A DNA stretch of 64,000 bases from Wenjunlia tyrosinilytica (GCF_014646055.1 NZ_BMMS01000024.1:1-64000); one strand, 5' to 3'; positions 33,048 to 42,832 are shown, counted from the stretch's first letter. Made by a program: numbers and translations. The notes: generated by a model not told the origin, from the letters alone.

Positions 33048-35264
33048 TCATGTGACGTGGATGATTCCGGCGTCGGCGCCGACGGGTGAGAACTCCTCGA
33101 TCCGGGCGCGCAGGCTGTCCTCGCGCTGGGGCTGGAACAGCTCGTGGAAGGCACCGAGTTCGGAGCCGTCCTCCGCCCCGCGGGTGATCTCCGGGGCACA
33201 TCCGGCCCCCAACTGGCCGTAGGCCGGGGTGCCGTAGCGGACGCTGGTGAAGACCGGCCGCACCCGCGCGGCCTCGACGGCTTGCAGCTCGGGCACGTCG
33301 TCCGGATCGATCTGCCCCCGCTCGGCACGCTCGCGCACCGCCGCCCGCACCTCGTCCGGCTGGCAGTGGTAGCGCGGTGGCGTCCGTGACCCGGGCGGGA
33401 CGTAGCAGAAGCGCACACATCCGATGCCGCGGCGGGCCACGTGCACCCGCCCGGTGAAGATGCTGTCCTCGGCGATGTCGACGGCGTGGACGTGGACTTC
33501 GCCGATGACCGTGGTGCGGTGGGCGTGCAGCACCGCGTGGGCGTGGCGGCACTCCGGCGCCGACAGCGCCTCACGCCCGGAGCCGGTGGCGTCCAGGACG
33601 CTGTCGGCGATGTGGATGTCCAGCGGCTCCGTGCCCACCTCGTCGCCGGCCACCTCGATCGTCCCGAGGATGCTGCGCTCGATCTGCACACAGGCCGTGG
33701 TGCAGTCGAGCACCAGGCTCGGCTCCTCCGGTGAGTGCGGCCCGCAGTGCGGCTCCAGGGACCAGCCCGGCACCAGGGTGCAGTGCCGGATCACCACCGA
33801 GCCGACCGGGCCGGTGACATTGACCCCGCGGCCGGTGACCAGCAGACCGTCCAGCACGACGGTCGGCGGCGTGCCCTCGCCGGGGTTGGCGCGGATGTTG
33901 AGCGCGTCGGGGCGGTTGCTGTACCAGTCGAGCAGGCGGATGACCGGACGTGTGCCCTCCGCGGCGCGCAGCTCCAGCCGCTCGCCCGGGTCGAGGTCGA
34001 AGTCCAGCTGCTCCTGATAGGCGCCGCTGTGCGTGATCTCGATGACGGCGCTCGGGCCGCCGTCCTCACGCCACCGCTGGTAGGCGTCCATGATGCGCTC
34101 ATGGTCCTGGCGGGGGCCCACACGGTAGACGGCGGCGCCCGATTCGGTCGACCGGTCCCGCTCGTACTCGCCGCCGCCGGTGGCGTCGCTGAACGCGTAG
34201 TGGTACGTCACCCACACCCCCCGCCGGGGAGCGGTACGGGACCCGAACGCCATCCTCCCCAGCACCGGGTCCACGAGCACCTGGCCGCGTTTGGCGCGGT
34301 AGCTCCACCCGGACAGGTCGGCGACGACGATGTCGGCCGGCGGCACGGGCTCGTGGTGGCCGTCGCGCCAGATGGCCAGGGAACGCCCGGGGCCGTAGAG
34401 GTCGGTGAGGTGGTCGGCGAGCTGCCTGCGGCGCAGATACGCGGGGACGTTGTCCTGCGTCGCGATGTGCGACGGCGAGGGCTCCGGCACCGGCTTGGCC
34501 ACCAGCGGGCTGTCATTGCCGAGGATGGAGAAGGTGTACAGGTTGCGGGCACGGTCGATGCAGTACGCGGGAGCCCGGGTGACCGAGTACGGCCCGAGCC
34601 GCCACACGAACAGCCCGACCCCCGCGGGTGTGTAGCCGCTCTGGCGGCGGTTGGAGGCCGCCCGGCGCACATCGGCGCTGTGCGCCTGGCCGTCGAAGGC
34701 CCCGCCCACCAGGTCGAGGCCGGCGCCGTCGCGGACGTCGACCAGGCGGCCCCGGCCGAGCCTTCGGGCGTTGGCCGCGTCCTCGTCCGCCCCGAACAGC
34801 CGCACCGGCTGGTCGGCGGCAAGCAGCCGGGAGAACTCCACGGCCCGGGCGGGCCATTCGGCAACGGAGGCGGCCAGTTCCTCCAGCAGCGCCAGGGTGC
34901 CCTTGCGGCGGCGGTTGGCGACCGTGTCGGCCACGTCCCTGCGCGGAGCCAGCCGGGCGGCGAGCCGCCGCCGTGACTCCCGCGCCCCGCCCGCGCCCCC
35001 GCCCGGGGAGAGCCCGGTGGACAGGACCTCCTCGTAGCCGGCCAGGATGCGGTAGCCGACCAGATCGCCGATGTAGGGCACCGCCCAGTCGGCACAGGTC
35101 TCGATGAACCAGTCCTCGTACCCCTGCTCCACCCCGGAGCGCACCAGGTCGACCTGTTCGGCGATCACGGCGAGCAGGGCCCGCAGCGGTTCGCCCGCTT
35201 CGGCGTCACGCAACTGATGCCACTGCGGGAGCAGTTCCAGCAGGCCGTCGGGCTCACGGGTCAT
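33048..35264 (-). CDS. eCIS tail protein I-like N-terminus fused to a right-handed beta-helix domain
   Basis: 738 residues from the ATG at 35264 (4-base overlap with the J-like gene). The first 90 or so residues (LLELLPQWHQLRDAEAGEPL, then WFIETCADWAVPYIGDLVGY) match the tail protein I/Afp12-like baseplate family. From about residue 330 onward there are short repeated beta strands (VVLDGLLVTGRGVNVTGPVG, SVVIRHCTLVPGW, SLVLDCTTACVQIERSILG) typical of a pectate-lyase-like beta-helix. The first part should dock to the baseplate wedge. The second could form a trimeric tip or glycan-binding element. The middle (YRAKRGQVLVDPVLGRMAFG) is conserved-looking but unassigned. Confidence 0.8.
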   Translation of the reverse strand: MTREPDGLLELLPQWHQLRDAEAGEPLRALLAVIAEQVDLVRSGVEQGYEDWFIETCADWAVPYIGDLVGYRILAGYEEVLSTGLSPGGGAGGARESRRRLAARLAPRRDVADTVANRRRKGTLALLEELAASVAEWPARAVEFSRLLAADQPVRLFGADEDAANARRLGRGRLVDVRDGAGLDLVGGAFDGQAHSADVRRAASNRRQSGYTPAGVGLFVWRLGPYSVTRAPAYCIDRARNLYTFSILGNDSPLVAKPVPEPSPSHIATQDNVPAYLRRRQLADHLTDLYGPGRSLAIWRDGHHEPVPPADIVVADLSGWSYRAKRGQVLVDPVLGRMAFGSRTAPRRGVWVTYHYAFSDATGGGEYERDRSTESGAAVYRVGPRQDHERIMDAYQRWREDGGPSAVIEITHSGAYQEQLDFDLDPGERLELRAAEGTRPVIRLLDWYSNRPDALNIRANPGEGTPPTVVLDGLLVTGRGVNVTGPVGSVVIRHCTLVPGWSLEPHCGPHSPEEPSLVLDCTTACVQIERSILGTIEVAGDEVGTEPLDIHIADSVLDATGSGREALSAPECRHAHAVLHAHRTTVIGEVHVHAVDIAEDSIFTGRVHVARRGIGCVRFCYVPPGSRTPPRYHCQPDEVRAAVRERAERGQIDPDDVPELQAVEAARVRPVFTSVRYGTPAYGQLGAGCAPEITRGAEDGSELGAFHELFQPQREDSLRARIEEFSPVGADAGIIHVT

Positions 35265-38200
35265 GCCCGGACCTCCTTCAGGATGAGCGTGTCCGGCACG
35301 TCCGGGGACAGCAGCGCGAACTGCGCCGGGCGGATGCCGCGGAAGACCACGACCGTGCGGCCGTCGGACAGCGGGGCGGTGCTGGTAATGGCCGGGTTGA
35401 GCCGCAGCAGTTCGGCGACGGAGATGCCGTTCTTCGCCGCCACCTCGGTGAGGCTCTCCCCCTGCGGGGACTCCACCGTGTAGCGGGCCTCGTCGTACCG
35501 GGCGAGCCGTGACTCCACCACCGCCTGGGGCGTTCTCAGCTTCTCCGGCAGCCGTTCGAGGCCGACGGGGGTGAGGCTGCCGGGGACTCCGGTGAACGCG
35601 TCCACGTCCACGTAGTCCACGCCGGGCACGGCCTGCGCCGCGGCCAGCACCTCGGACAGGTACGCGGGCTGCCCCAACTCCCGTGCCGGGTAGCCCAGCC
35701 GGGCCAGGAGCGCGCGGCGCACGGCCGGTTCGACCAGGTCCCACGAGTAGTCCGGGTGGACCCGGACATTGGCGGCCACGACGAGGAGCACCAGCTCACG
35801 GACGGCGACCGTGACGGGCAGCCGGGGGTCGCCGTGGACGGCCAGCGCGCTGCGCAGGGTGGTCACCAGGTCGGAGTCGTCGGTGAGCGCGATGTCGTCG
35901 ACGCCCGCGACCGTCACATGGACGCTGCGCCGGGTGCCGTCGAAGATCTGCTGGGCGTCGGCCCGTCCGATTCCGGCGCGGGAGCGGGCGAAGTCCTCGT
36001 AGTCGGGCACCGAGACCAGGCGGTCCAGCGCGGTCACGGCGAGCGGGATGTTGCGGCGGGTCAGTCCGGGGCCGTCCGGGTCGGCGCCACCGGTCGCGGG
36101 CAGTGGGTTGACCACCGCGTTGACGCCCAGCGGCCGGGTGGTCGGCTGGGTGATGCGTCCCGCCTTGACGTTGGCGGCCCTGCCGACGCCCACCCGGTAG
36201 CGGGCCCGGACGTTCTCGTGCCCGGTGGGCAGGCGTGAGCCGTGCGCGCCGTCGCCGAACGTGACGGTCACCCGGCCGTCCTCGTTGGTGCCGGTGACAT
36301 ACACTCGCTCCTCGGGTCCGCGCCCGGCGAGGCTGTCCACCTCGTGCCACAGCACCCCGTCGATCCGTACCTCCAGGGTGCTTCGCGCACCCAGCGGATT
36401 GTCGGAGGCGAGCCAGGTCAGCGGCGCCTGCCAGAGGACGAACGTCTGGTTGGGCCGGGCCGCGTCGCCGCTGCCGATCGGCTCGTCGCGGGTGGCGCCG
36501 TGGGTGGCCCGCACGACGTTCCCGAGGATCCGGACGGTGTCGCGGCGGTAGCGGTAGGCCAGGTTCGCGGTGAGGGTGAGCGTGGTGTGCACGGTGTCAC
36601 CGGGCAGCGCGGGGTCGACGCTCTGCTCGACACCGGCCACCATGGCCAGCTCGGTGCCGCGTACCCCGGTGGTGCCCGGGATGTCGGTGCGCTCCCCGCT
36701 GACGATCAGCCAGCGGCCGGGTTCGAGGCCGTCGTGGAGCCCGGCGAGCTCGATGTGGTTGCCGTGGACATCCTCGGTCACCGGCTCGTCGGCCAGCCGC
36801 AGGGAGTCTCCGCGCGCGTAGACGGTGGTGTCGCGGATGTGGGCGAGCAGGGTGTCGGCGTCGTCCAGCCAGGCGTCCTCGAGGGTGAGTTCGGTGACCT
36901 TGCCGGTGATGCCGAAGTCGGCTCGGGAGACCACGCCCACCTGGGTGACGCGGGTGATGACCTCGCGGAAGGCCGGGCTGCCCGGCACCTGGCCCGGCCG
37001 TCCCTTGCGGGGGCGGCTGATCGCCACCCAGCTGCCGGGGGCGATGCCCTCGTACACCGCGTCGAGCGCGATGATCTTGCGGGACACGGTCTCCCGCTTG
37101 GAGGTGAGGCTGACCCCGACGACCGGTGTCTCGCCCGCCGGCGTGCGGGCGGCGGTCACCTGGAGGTCGCCGGAGTCCTTGGGGGCGGGCTGGTCGCCGG
37201 GCGCCAGCTGGTACTCGACAGTGGTGCCGCCCTTGATTTCCACGGTGACATGGACCTTGTCCACGGCGGCCGCGGCGGCTCCCGGGCCGGTGCCGCCGCC
37301 CGTGCCCCCGCCGGTGCCGCCGCCCGTGCCCCCGCCGGTGCCCCCGCCGTCGCCCGCCGGGACCGCGGGGCGGGAGATGAAGACCGTGCGCTCCGGGAGG
37401 CCGTCGAAGAGCCTGGCGGTGATCCCGGGCTCATGCGCGGGGGCGGCGGTGGCCTTGGCCTTGGGCGTCCCCGGGTCGGCCGGGGGCGGGACGTGGACGG
37501 TCAGCTCGATCCTGCCGGGTCCCACCGAGACGGTCTTGCTCACCGGAGGCTCGACCACGGTGGAGGGCGGGGAGGTTCCCGCCTCGGTGTAGGTGAAGCT
37601 CACCCGCTTCGGGACACCGGAGTCGTCGAAGGTGACGTCCATGCTGATGCTCTTGCTGCCGGTGAGCGGCCAGTCGACATGGTCGACGACCTCGCCGTCG
37701 CGGTAGACCGATTTGAGGGGCGCGGTGGCGCCGAACGGGGTGGCGGTCACCCGCATCGCCTGGAGCTCGCGCATGGCGAGCGGGGCGGTCAGATCGACGT
37801 GCTGCCAGGCGTCGTTGAGGCCCTCCCGCAGCCTGGGGTCGAGGGCGGCCAGCAATTGGGCGCCGAGGTCGGAGCCAGGTGCGTAGACGCGCTGGGGGTC
37901 CCTGGCCAGATGGCGGGCATTGGCCGGTGGGCGTACGGGGGCCCGGCGCAGCGCGGGCAGCAGGGCGCCGAGTCCTCGGACGGCGGGGTGGAAGGGCTCG
38001 GGCTCCTCGCCGCCGTCCCCCGTCGCGGCAACGTTGGAGTTCGCGTCCCCGTGCTCGGAGCTGTCCGCGCGGTCCAGGCGCAGTGCCGAGTGCAGTGACT
38101 CCTCGGCCTCCTCCTGCGGCTGCGGGGGCTGGAGTTCGCGTGCCTCACCGATCAGTGCGGCGAACTTCGCGCCCAGGCCCTCGAACCACTTGGCCGCATC

Positions 38201-39193
38201 CGGGTGCGCCCGCGCCAGCTCGACCGCCTCATGGGCGCGTTCGACGTCCTCGGTCAGCCGGGTGGCGAACTTGTCGGCCGTGTCCAGGGTGTCCAGCTGG
38301 GACCGCAGCGGCGCCAGCACTTCGTCGTCGAAGTCCTCGACGAGACGGCTCCCCGTGGGCCTGGGATTGGGGCTGTCGTCGCCCTGGTCCTTGGCGATCC
38401 ACTTCTCCAGCTCCCCGACCAGGTCCGCCAGCGAGGGCAGCGCCGACTCGGGCAGCCCGATGGCGGTCACATCGCCCTCGCGGTCGAGGCTCACATGGGG
38501 CACGGTCTTGAGGAACCGCTGGGTGCGGTCGGTCTGCTCGGCGCTGAAGACGAAGAGCAACTGGTCACCGGGCTTGACGTTGTTGGCGGTTCCGGAGACG
38601 AACAGGGCGCTGCGCTTTTGGAGCTGACGTACGGTCACCTGGTACGGGCGGCGCTTGAGCACCGCCAGCTCGTTCCACGACCAGCGGGCCGTCAGGTCCT
38701 CGGACGTCTCGAACGACTGCGGATCCTCGCCCGGCCCGGGGACGCTCTGGCTGCGGGCGCCGCCCGGGATGAGAACGGAGGTCTCGGTGCCCGGGCGTGG
38801 GTCGCGGTCGAGGGTGTAGGCCAGGAAGGTGTCGGCTGCCACGCCCGGCCGGGGCCGGTGGCCGACGAGTCTGCCGAGCAGGGCCAGGGAGCTCTGCTCC
38901 GTGGCGGTGCGCAGATAGCCTTCGTTGGCGATGCGCTCGGAATAGAACGTGAGCAGGTCGCCGAGGACCGCCCAGGTGTCGAGCAGGGCGATCGCCGGGT
39001 CGTCGGCGGTGCGGACGGTGAGGTCGCGCAGCGCGGGGTAGGCGGGGCTGGAAAGGCGGGCGAGCATCGAGGACAGGAACTCCCCGTAGGTGCCCACCCG
39101 GTAGGCGATGGCGTCATGGCCGGGGGCGTTGAGCACCTCGGTGGGCGTGCTCGTCCCGATGCCCCGGCAGCCGCAGTCGCAGCGGCCGCTCAT
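35261..39193 (-). CDS. Putative eCIS baseplate assembly protein (gpJ-like, second copy) with Gly-rich insert and C-terminal LysM-like domain
   Basis: 1310 residues from the ATG at 39193. The N-terminus (YRVGTYGEFLSSMLARLSSP, then DDPAIALLDTWAVLGDLLTF, YSERIANEGYLRTA) is that of baseplate J-like assembly proteins of eCIS. The C-terminal third (SGDAARPNQTFVLWQAPLTW, VTFGDGAHGSRLPTG) is the baseplate J core with RNIPLAVTALDRLVSVPDYEDF. A G/T-rich linker lies near residue 625. The last 60 residues (YTVESPQGESLTEVAAKNGI then SVAELLRLNP) read as a LysM-type peptidoglycan-binding module, uncommon for this protein. It is much larger than phage gpJ (about 300). It should form the baseplate wedge with the other J-like protein and gp25. 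Confidence 0.85.
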   Translation of the reverse strand: MSGRCDCGCRGIGTSTPTEVLNAPGHDAIAYRVGTYGEFLSSMLARLSSPAYPALRDLTVRTADDPAIALLDTWAVLGDLLTFYSERIANEGYLRTATEQSSLALLGRLVGHRPRPGVAADTFLAYTLDRDPRPGTETSVLIPGGARSQSVPGPGEDPQSFETSEDLTARWSWNELAVLKRRPYQVTVRQLQKRSALFVSGTANNVKPGDQLLFVFSAEQTDRTQRFLKTVPHVSLDREGDVTAIGLPESALPSLADLVGELEKWIAKDQGDDSPNPRPTGSRLVEDFDDEVLAPLRSQLDTLDTADKFATRLTEDVERAHEAVELARAHPDAAKWFEGLGAKFAALIGEARELQPPQPQEEAEESLHSALRLDRADSSEHGDANSNVAATGDGGEEPEPFHPAVRGLGALLPALRRAPVRPPANARHLARDPQRVYAPGSDLGAQLLAALDPRLREGLNDAWQHVDLTAPLAMRELQAMRVTATPFGATAPLKSVYRDGEVVDHVDWPLTGSKSISMDVTFDDSGVPKRVSFTYTEAGTSPPSTVVEPPVSKTVSVGPGRIELTVHVPPPADPGTPKAKATAAPAHEPGITARLFDGLPERTVFISRPAVPAGDGGGTGGGTGGGTGGGTGGGTGPGAAAAAVDKVHVTVEIKGGTTVEYQLAPGDQPAPKDSGDLQVTAARTPAGETPVVGVSLTSKRETVSRKIIALDAVYEGIAPGSWVAISRPRKGRPGQVPGSPAFREVITRVTQVGVVSRADFGITGKVTELTLEDAWLDDADTLLAHIRDTTVYARGDSLRLADEPVTEDVHGNHIELAGLHDGLEPGRWLIVSGERTDIPGTTGVRGTELAMVAGVEQSVDPALPGDTVHTTLTLTANLAYRYRRDTVRILGNVVRATHGATRDEPIGSGDAARPNQTFVLWQAPLTWLASDNPLGARSTLEVRIDGVLWHEVDSLAGRGPEERVYVTGTNEDGRVTVTFGDGAHGSRLPTGHENVRARYRVGVGRAANVKAGRITQPTTRPLGVNAVVNPLPATGGADPDGPGLTRRNIPLAVTALDRLVSVPDYEDFARSRAGIGRADAQQIFDGTRRSVHVTVAGVDDIALTDDSDLVTTLRSALAVHGDPRLPVTVAVRELVLLVVAANVRVHPDYSWDLVEPAVRRALLARLGYPARELGQPAYLSEVLAAAQAVPGVDYVDVDAFTGVPGSLTPVGLERLPEKLRTPQAVVESRLARYDEARYTVESPQGESLTEVAAKNGISVAELLRLNPAITSTAPLSDGRTVVVFRGIRPAQFALLSPDVPDTLILKEVRA
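37289..37348 (-). repeat. 24-bp G-rich tandem repeat coding for the Gly-Thr linker
   Basis: Two exact 24-base units (37289-37312, 37313-37336) and a half unit to 37348 encode repeats of GGGT in the second J-like protein. The coding strand is a run of G-tracts separated by short loops, so it could form a G-quadruplex in mRNA or single-stranded DNA. Confidence 0.85.
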
Positions 39194-42100
39194 CGGCCAC
39201 CTCCGATCACGATGGAGAGCCGGCCGTTCTCCGGCCGGTCCGGGTCGTTGTCGCAACTGGCGATCTCCAGCGGGCCCAGTTTCAGCAGGCCCGCCTCCAG
39301 TTCGCCGTCGTCGTGGTGGAAGAGCCGGCGCAGGCGGGTGACCTGGGCGCTGACCACTCCGGGCACGGCCGCCGCGGCGGCCACCAGGGTGCTGACGCGC
39401 ACCGGTTCGCCGAAGGTGAGGGCGTCCGGGTGGAAGAAGCCGAGCCGGCCGTCGGCGCGGGTGCCGGTGCCGAGCACCCGGCGCAGGTCGGCGAGGACAT
39501 GGCCGCGCTGGTGGCCGGGGGCGGCGCACACGGCGAGTTCGATGTCGAGCGGCACCAGGCGCGCCGGGTGCACCACGACGTCGTGTCCGATGAGCCGGTA
39601 GGTGTCGAGGACGTAGCCGACCGTCTCCAGCAGTATGGGGTCGGGGGCGCCGCTGCCCAGCGGGTCGACGGCGACGTGGACCTCCATCACGGCGCCGGTC
39701 CAGCGGAAGTCCGCCGCGGCCCGCTGGACACCCGGCACACCGGTGGCCAACTGCGCGTAGTCCTCGGCGGTGACGGCTCTGCGCAGGACGCGGCGGGGGG
39801 CCAGGGGCGCGAGTTGGCGCACCTGCTCCAGCGGTTCGGGGTCGGTGCCGCCGGAGGCGGGCAGCGGATTGCGCACGCGGGTCACCGCGCAGCCTTCCGA
39901 ACCCCCGCAGAGCACCAGGTGGTTGACGGCCTCGGCGCCGACGTTGCCCGCCGGGCCGTTGCCGACCCGGTACGCAATGTCCAGGTGTGAGCCGGGCGTC
40001 GGTGCGGCGCCGTGGCGGCCGTCGCCGAACCGCAGGGCGAGCCTGCCGTCGTCCTCCAGCTCACCCACGAGGTGCGGGGCCCGGTGTCCGCTGGAGAGCA
40101 GGTCCCGGCGCGGCAGGAACACCTTCGATCCGTCGCTCGCCCGCACGGCGGGCAGGGCGGAGCGGGGGTCCTGGCCGATGGCGGAGGAGGCGGGTCCGGC
40201 GAGCCCGGGATCCTCGGGATCGAGCCCTTCCGCGTATGCCTCGCCCCAACTGTGTCCGATCTCCCAGGACGTGTGCCGGTCCAGCACCGCGCCGGCGCGG
40301 GCCCGGCCGACCAGTGCCTCGAGGCGGCGCAGCTTGGAGGCGAGCAGGCGGGGGCCCCGGGCGAGCAGTTCACGCAGCGCGTGCGCGGGGCGGTGGTTCA
40401 GCCGCAGCTCGTCCAGGGTCCGGGAGCCGAACACCACGGTCAGCTCGGCGACCTGGGCCCTTGAGAGGTCGTCGCCGGAGCGCACCTGGCGCCACAGCTG
40501 TTCCAGCCGTGCCCGCAGGCGCCGGGGAATCGCGGCGATCAAGTCCGCCTGGGCCGCCGCCACATGGGAGGGGTGGGGGTACGGCGCGCTCTGGGTGACC
40601 GGCGCGTACTTCAGCACCGGCCGGAAGCCACCGGGCACCACGGGGTAGGTGACCTGCGCGAGCAGGGTCTCCAGCGCGGCGGCCTGCTCGTCCGCGGTGG
40701 GCGGCCGCACCTTCTCGTCGGAGGAGCCGGGCGCCAGATGGATGTCCAGGCCCGCGCGGGAGAGCGCCTCCTCCCCGACCAGCCGGAACAGCTCACGGAT
40801 GTCGTCGGGTTCGAGCTGCCGCCCGGACCTGGCACGGTCGAGCAGCCCGTGGACGGCCCGCGCCGGACCGCTCGCCTCGGCGCGGTCGCCGCACCCGAAG
40901 TCGGGTGGCGCGCACGGGGAGACGGTGACCGGTTCGGGCGGCACGGGGACGTCCTCGGGAGCGCCGTCGCAGAAGGTCAGCGAGCGGCCGTGGTCGACCA
41001 GCACGGTGTTGCCCCGGGCGAGGCTGATGTCCTCCACGAGCTCGCAGTCCGTGCCCGCGCGCGCCGACACGCACACCGGGAAGGTGAGCGCGTCCTCGGC
41101 CGCCCAGGTCACCTCGACGACCGGCTGCTCGTACAGCTCGTCCACGAGCGGGGTGACCGAGGTGAGCCGCACCGCCTGCCGGTGCGCGGGATCGGCGTCG
41201 GCGGCGGCGCCGGTCACCGGCCCCAGCACCTCCTCGATCAGGAGTACGTCGCCCGGCCGCAGCGACAGGACCCGTTCCCCCTCCTCGCAGCGCTCGCCGT
41301 CCTCCCAGTCGTCCCTCAGCGTGGCCGAGGTCGCGCCCTCGGCCAGATGGCACTCCTCGTCGCCCCAGGTCCAGAACCGGATGGCGTTGTGCTCGGGACG
41401 AAGGGGCAGGTCGCATCCGCCGAGCGGCTCGAAGACCTCCAACAGCGCGTTCTCGGTCACCGTGTCCAGGTCCTCGTCGCGGATCGCGGTGCCGAGGTCC
41501 GGGCGCTCCTGCGGCCCGAGCATGCTGACGTCCACGGCGGCGAACCGGTAGGTCCCGGCCTCCAGCACGGTCCTGGTGCCGGTCTCCAGCGTCACGAACG
41601 TCCGCGCGTTGCACCCGTCGTGCATGGGGTAGTCGATCAGGCGCACATGGCGCCGCACCGACACCCGGCGCCTGGCGGTGTCGAGGTAGGCCTCGGTCGC
41701 CACCGCGTCCTGCTGGTACCCGATCTGGTCGGCGGTGTGGGCCAGCAGCTCCACGAGGGTCACACCCAGGTCGGCGGCATGGCGCTCGACCCAGTCGGGC
41801 GCGGTGAGGGTGAGCCGGTCGAGCGCGAGCCGACGCAGGCTGTCGTAGTCGCGCGCGGTGTAGTCGATCACCGGCTGCGGCCGGGTCTCGGGCGGGCAGG
41901 GCTCCTCGCTGCGGCAGTCGAACGGGGTGGGGCAGGACCGCTCGAAGGTGAACTGCGCGCAGTGGTACCGGGGATCGAAGCCCGGGTACGGCCCCTCGCC
42001 CGGACGCCCGTAGGGGTCGGCCTCCACCACGCACAGCCGGTAGCGGGAGGTGTCGCCCGCCCTGTCGAGGCGCACGATCATGCGGTCGTCGAGCTCGGGG

Positions 42101-42348
42101 TCCTCCTCCACCTCCACCGACACCTCGAGGGCGCGGATACCGGTGATGCGCCTGCCGCCGTCGACGCGGATGTTCTCCGGGCCGATGCGGCACGGCGACG
42201 GGGCCTTGCCGAGAAAGGTGACGGTCAGCGTGAGGCCGTCGTCCGAGACCTCGACCGCGTCGACCCCGTTGCCCCCGGCGGCCCTGACGTCGCCGCGTCT
42301 GCGCTCGGTCCCACAGCCGCCGGCCGGACCGGTGGTTCCCGCGCTCAT
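39190..42348 (-). CDS. Baseplate J-like protein of the eCIS (first copy)
   Basis: 1052 residues from the ATG at 42348, overlapping gp25 by 4 bases. An N-terminal Ig-like beta segment is followed by PVIDYTARDYDSLRRLALDR, then TLTAPDWVERHAADLGVTLV and ELLAHTADQIGYQQDAVATE, the Afp11/gpJ-type assembly core seen across eCIS. The C-terminal portion has LRFGDGRHGAAPTPGSHLDI and ARLGEP-type baseplate J motifs (RNPLPASGGTDPEPLEQVRQ, TAEDYAQLATGVPGVQRAAA). It builds the baseplate wedge around the hub. Several clustered Cys residues near positions 125 to 145 (CAQFTFERSCPTPFDCRSEE) might bind metal or form disulfides. Confidence 0.88.
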   Translation of the reverse strand: MSAGTTGPAGGCGTERRRGDVRAAGGNGVDAVEVSDDGLTLTVTFLGKAPSPCRIGPENIRVDGGRRITGIRALEVSVEVEEDPELDDRMIVRLDRAGDTSRYRLCVVEADPYGRPGEGPYPGFDPRYHCAQFTFERSCPTPFDCRSEEPCPPETRPQPVIDYTARDYDSLRRLALDRLTLTAPDWVERHAADLGVTLVELLAHTADQIGYQQDAVATEAYLDTARRRVSVRRHVRLIDYPMHDGCNARTFVTLETGTRTVLEAGTYRFAAVDVSMLGPQERPDLGTAIRDEDLDTVTENALLEVFEPLGGCDLPLRPEHNAIRFWTWGDEECHLAEGATSATLRDDWEDGERCEEGERVLSLRPGDVLLIEEVLGPVTGAAADADPAHRQAVRLTSVTPLVDELYEQPVVEVTWAAEDALTFPVCVSARAGTDCELVEDISLARGNTVLVDHGRSLTFCDGAPEDVPVPPEPVTVSPCAPPDFGCGDRAEASGPARAVHGLLDRARSGRQLEPDDIRELFRLVGEEALSRAGLDIHLAPGSSDEKVRPPTADEQAAALETLLAQVTYPVVPGGFRPVLKYAPVTQSAPYPHPSHVAAAQADLIAAIPRRLRARLEQLWRQVRSGDDLSRAQVAELTVVFGSRTLDELRLNHRPAHALRELLARGPRLLASKLRRLEALVGRARAGAVLDRHTSWEIGHSWGEAYAEGLDPEDPGLAGPASSAIGQDPRSALPAVRASDGSKVFLPRRDLLSSGHRAPHLVGELEDDGRLALRFGDGRHGAAPTPGSHLDIAYRVGNGPAGNVGAEAVNHLVLCGGSEGCAVTRVRNPLPASGGTDPEPLEQVRQLAPLAPRRVLRRAVTAEDYAQLATGVPGVQRAAADFRWTGAVMEVHVAVDPLGSGAPDPILLETVGYVLDTYRLIGHDVVVHPARLVPLDIELAVCAAPGHQRGHVLADLRRVLGTGTRADGRLGFFHPDALTFGEPVRVSTLVAAAAAVPGVVSAQVTRLRRLFHHDDGELEAGLLKLGPLEIASCDNDPDRPENGRLSIVIGGGR

Positions 42349-42701
42349 GAGGCTCCCTGCCCTTCGAACACCTCGACCCGACGGGAACCGGTCCGCTGCA
42401 CCACGTAGACCAGATGGACCCGCACCACGTTCTCCTCGCTCACGACCTCGAGAGACTGGATGTCGATCACGTCGCCGAGCCAGCGCTGAAGGGCCGCCTG
42501 CACGGACAGCTGCAGCGCGGAGGCCAGTTCGGGACTGTTGGGCGCGAAGACGAGGTCGAGCAGCCCGCAGCCGAAGTCGGGGCGCATGACCCGCTCGCCG
42601 GGGCTGGTGAACAGCAACTGCTCGATCATGTCGCGCACATGGTCGTCGTACCCGGCGTCCGCCGTGCGGCCCCGGCGGTCGATCCGGAACGGAAACGCCA
42701 T
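42345..42701 (-). CDS. GPW/gp25 family baseplate wedge protein
   Basis: 118 residues from the ATG at 42701 (MAFPFRIDRRGRT), the usual start of gp25-like proteins. The core is DHVRDMIEQLLFTSPGERVM, then PDFGCGLLDLVFAPNSPEL, with the conserved RVMRPDFGC and a C-terminal strand pair. It initiates sheath assembly at the baseplate in phages and T6SS (TssE). A GTG at 42836 overlaps the PAAR gene stop (GTGA) and is in frame. It would add 45 Ala/Arg/Gln-rich residues, and translational coupling favours it although homology favours 42701. Confidence 0.9.
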   Translation of the reverse strand: MAFPFRIDRRGRTADAGYDDHVRDMIEQLLFTSPGERVMRPDFGCGLLDLVFAPNSPELASALQLSVQAALQRWLGDVIDIQSLEVVSEENVVRVHLVYVVQRTGSRRVEVFEGQGAS

Positions 42702-42832
42702 GTCGGTGCGGCGCGGCCCCTGCGAAGGGGCCTTCAGCCGGACCTGCCGTGCCGCTCCCGCCCGCGCAGCCCAAGGGGCCCGCGCTGCCTGGTTCGCCTG
42801 GCCCGCCTGCCCTGCCCGGCGTGCGTCCGCGC

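Noticed and set aside
33048-35744. An 898-residue version of the tail I-like protein
   Set aside because: The extra N-terminus is the alternate frame of the J-like gene. The ATG at 35264 has the 4-base overlap seen throughout the operon and begins the recognised domain.
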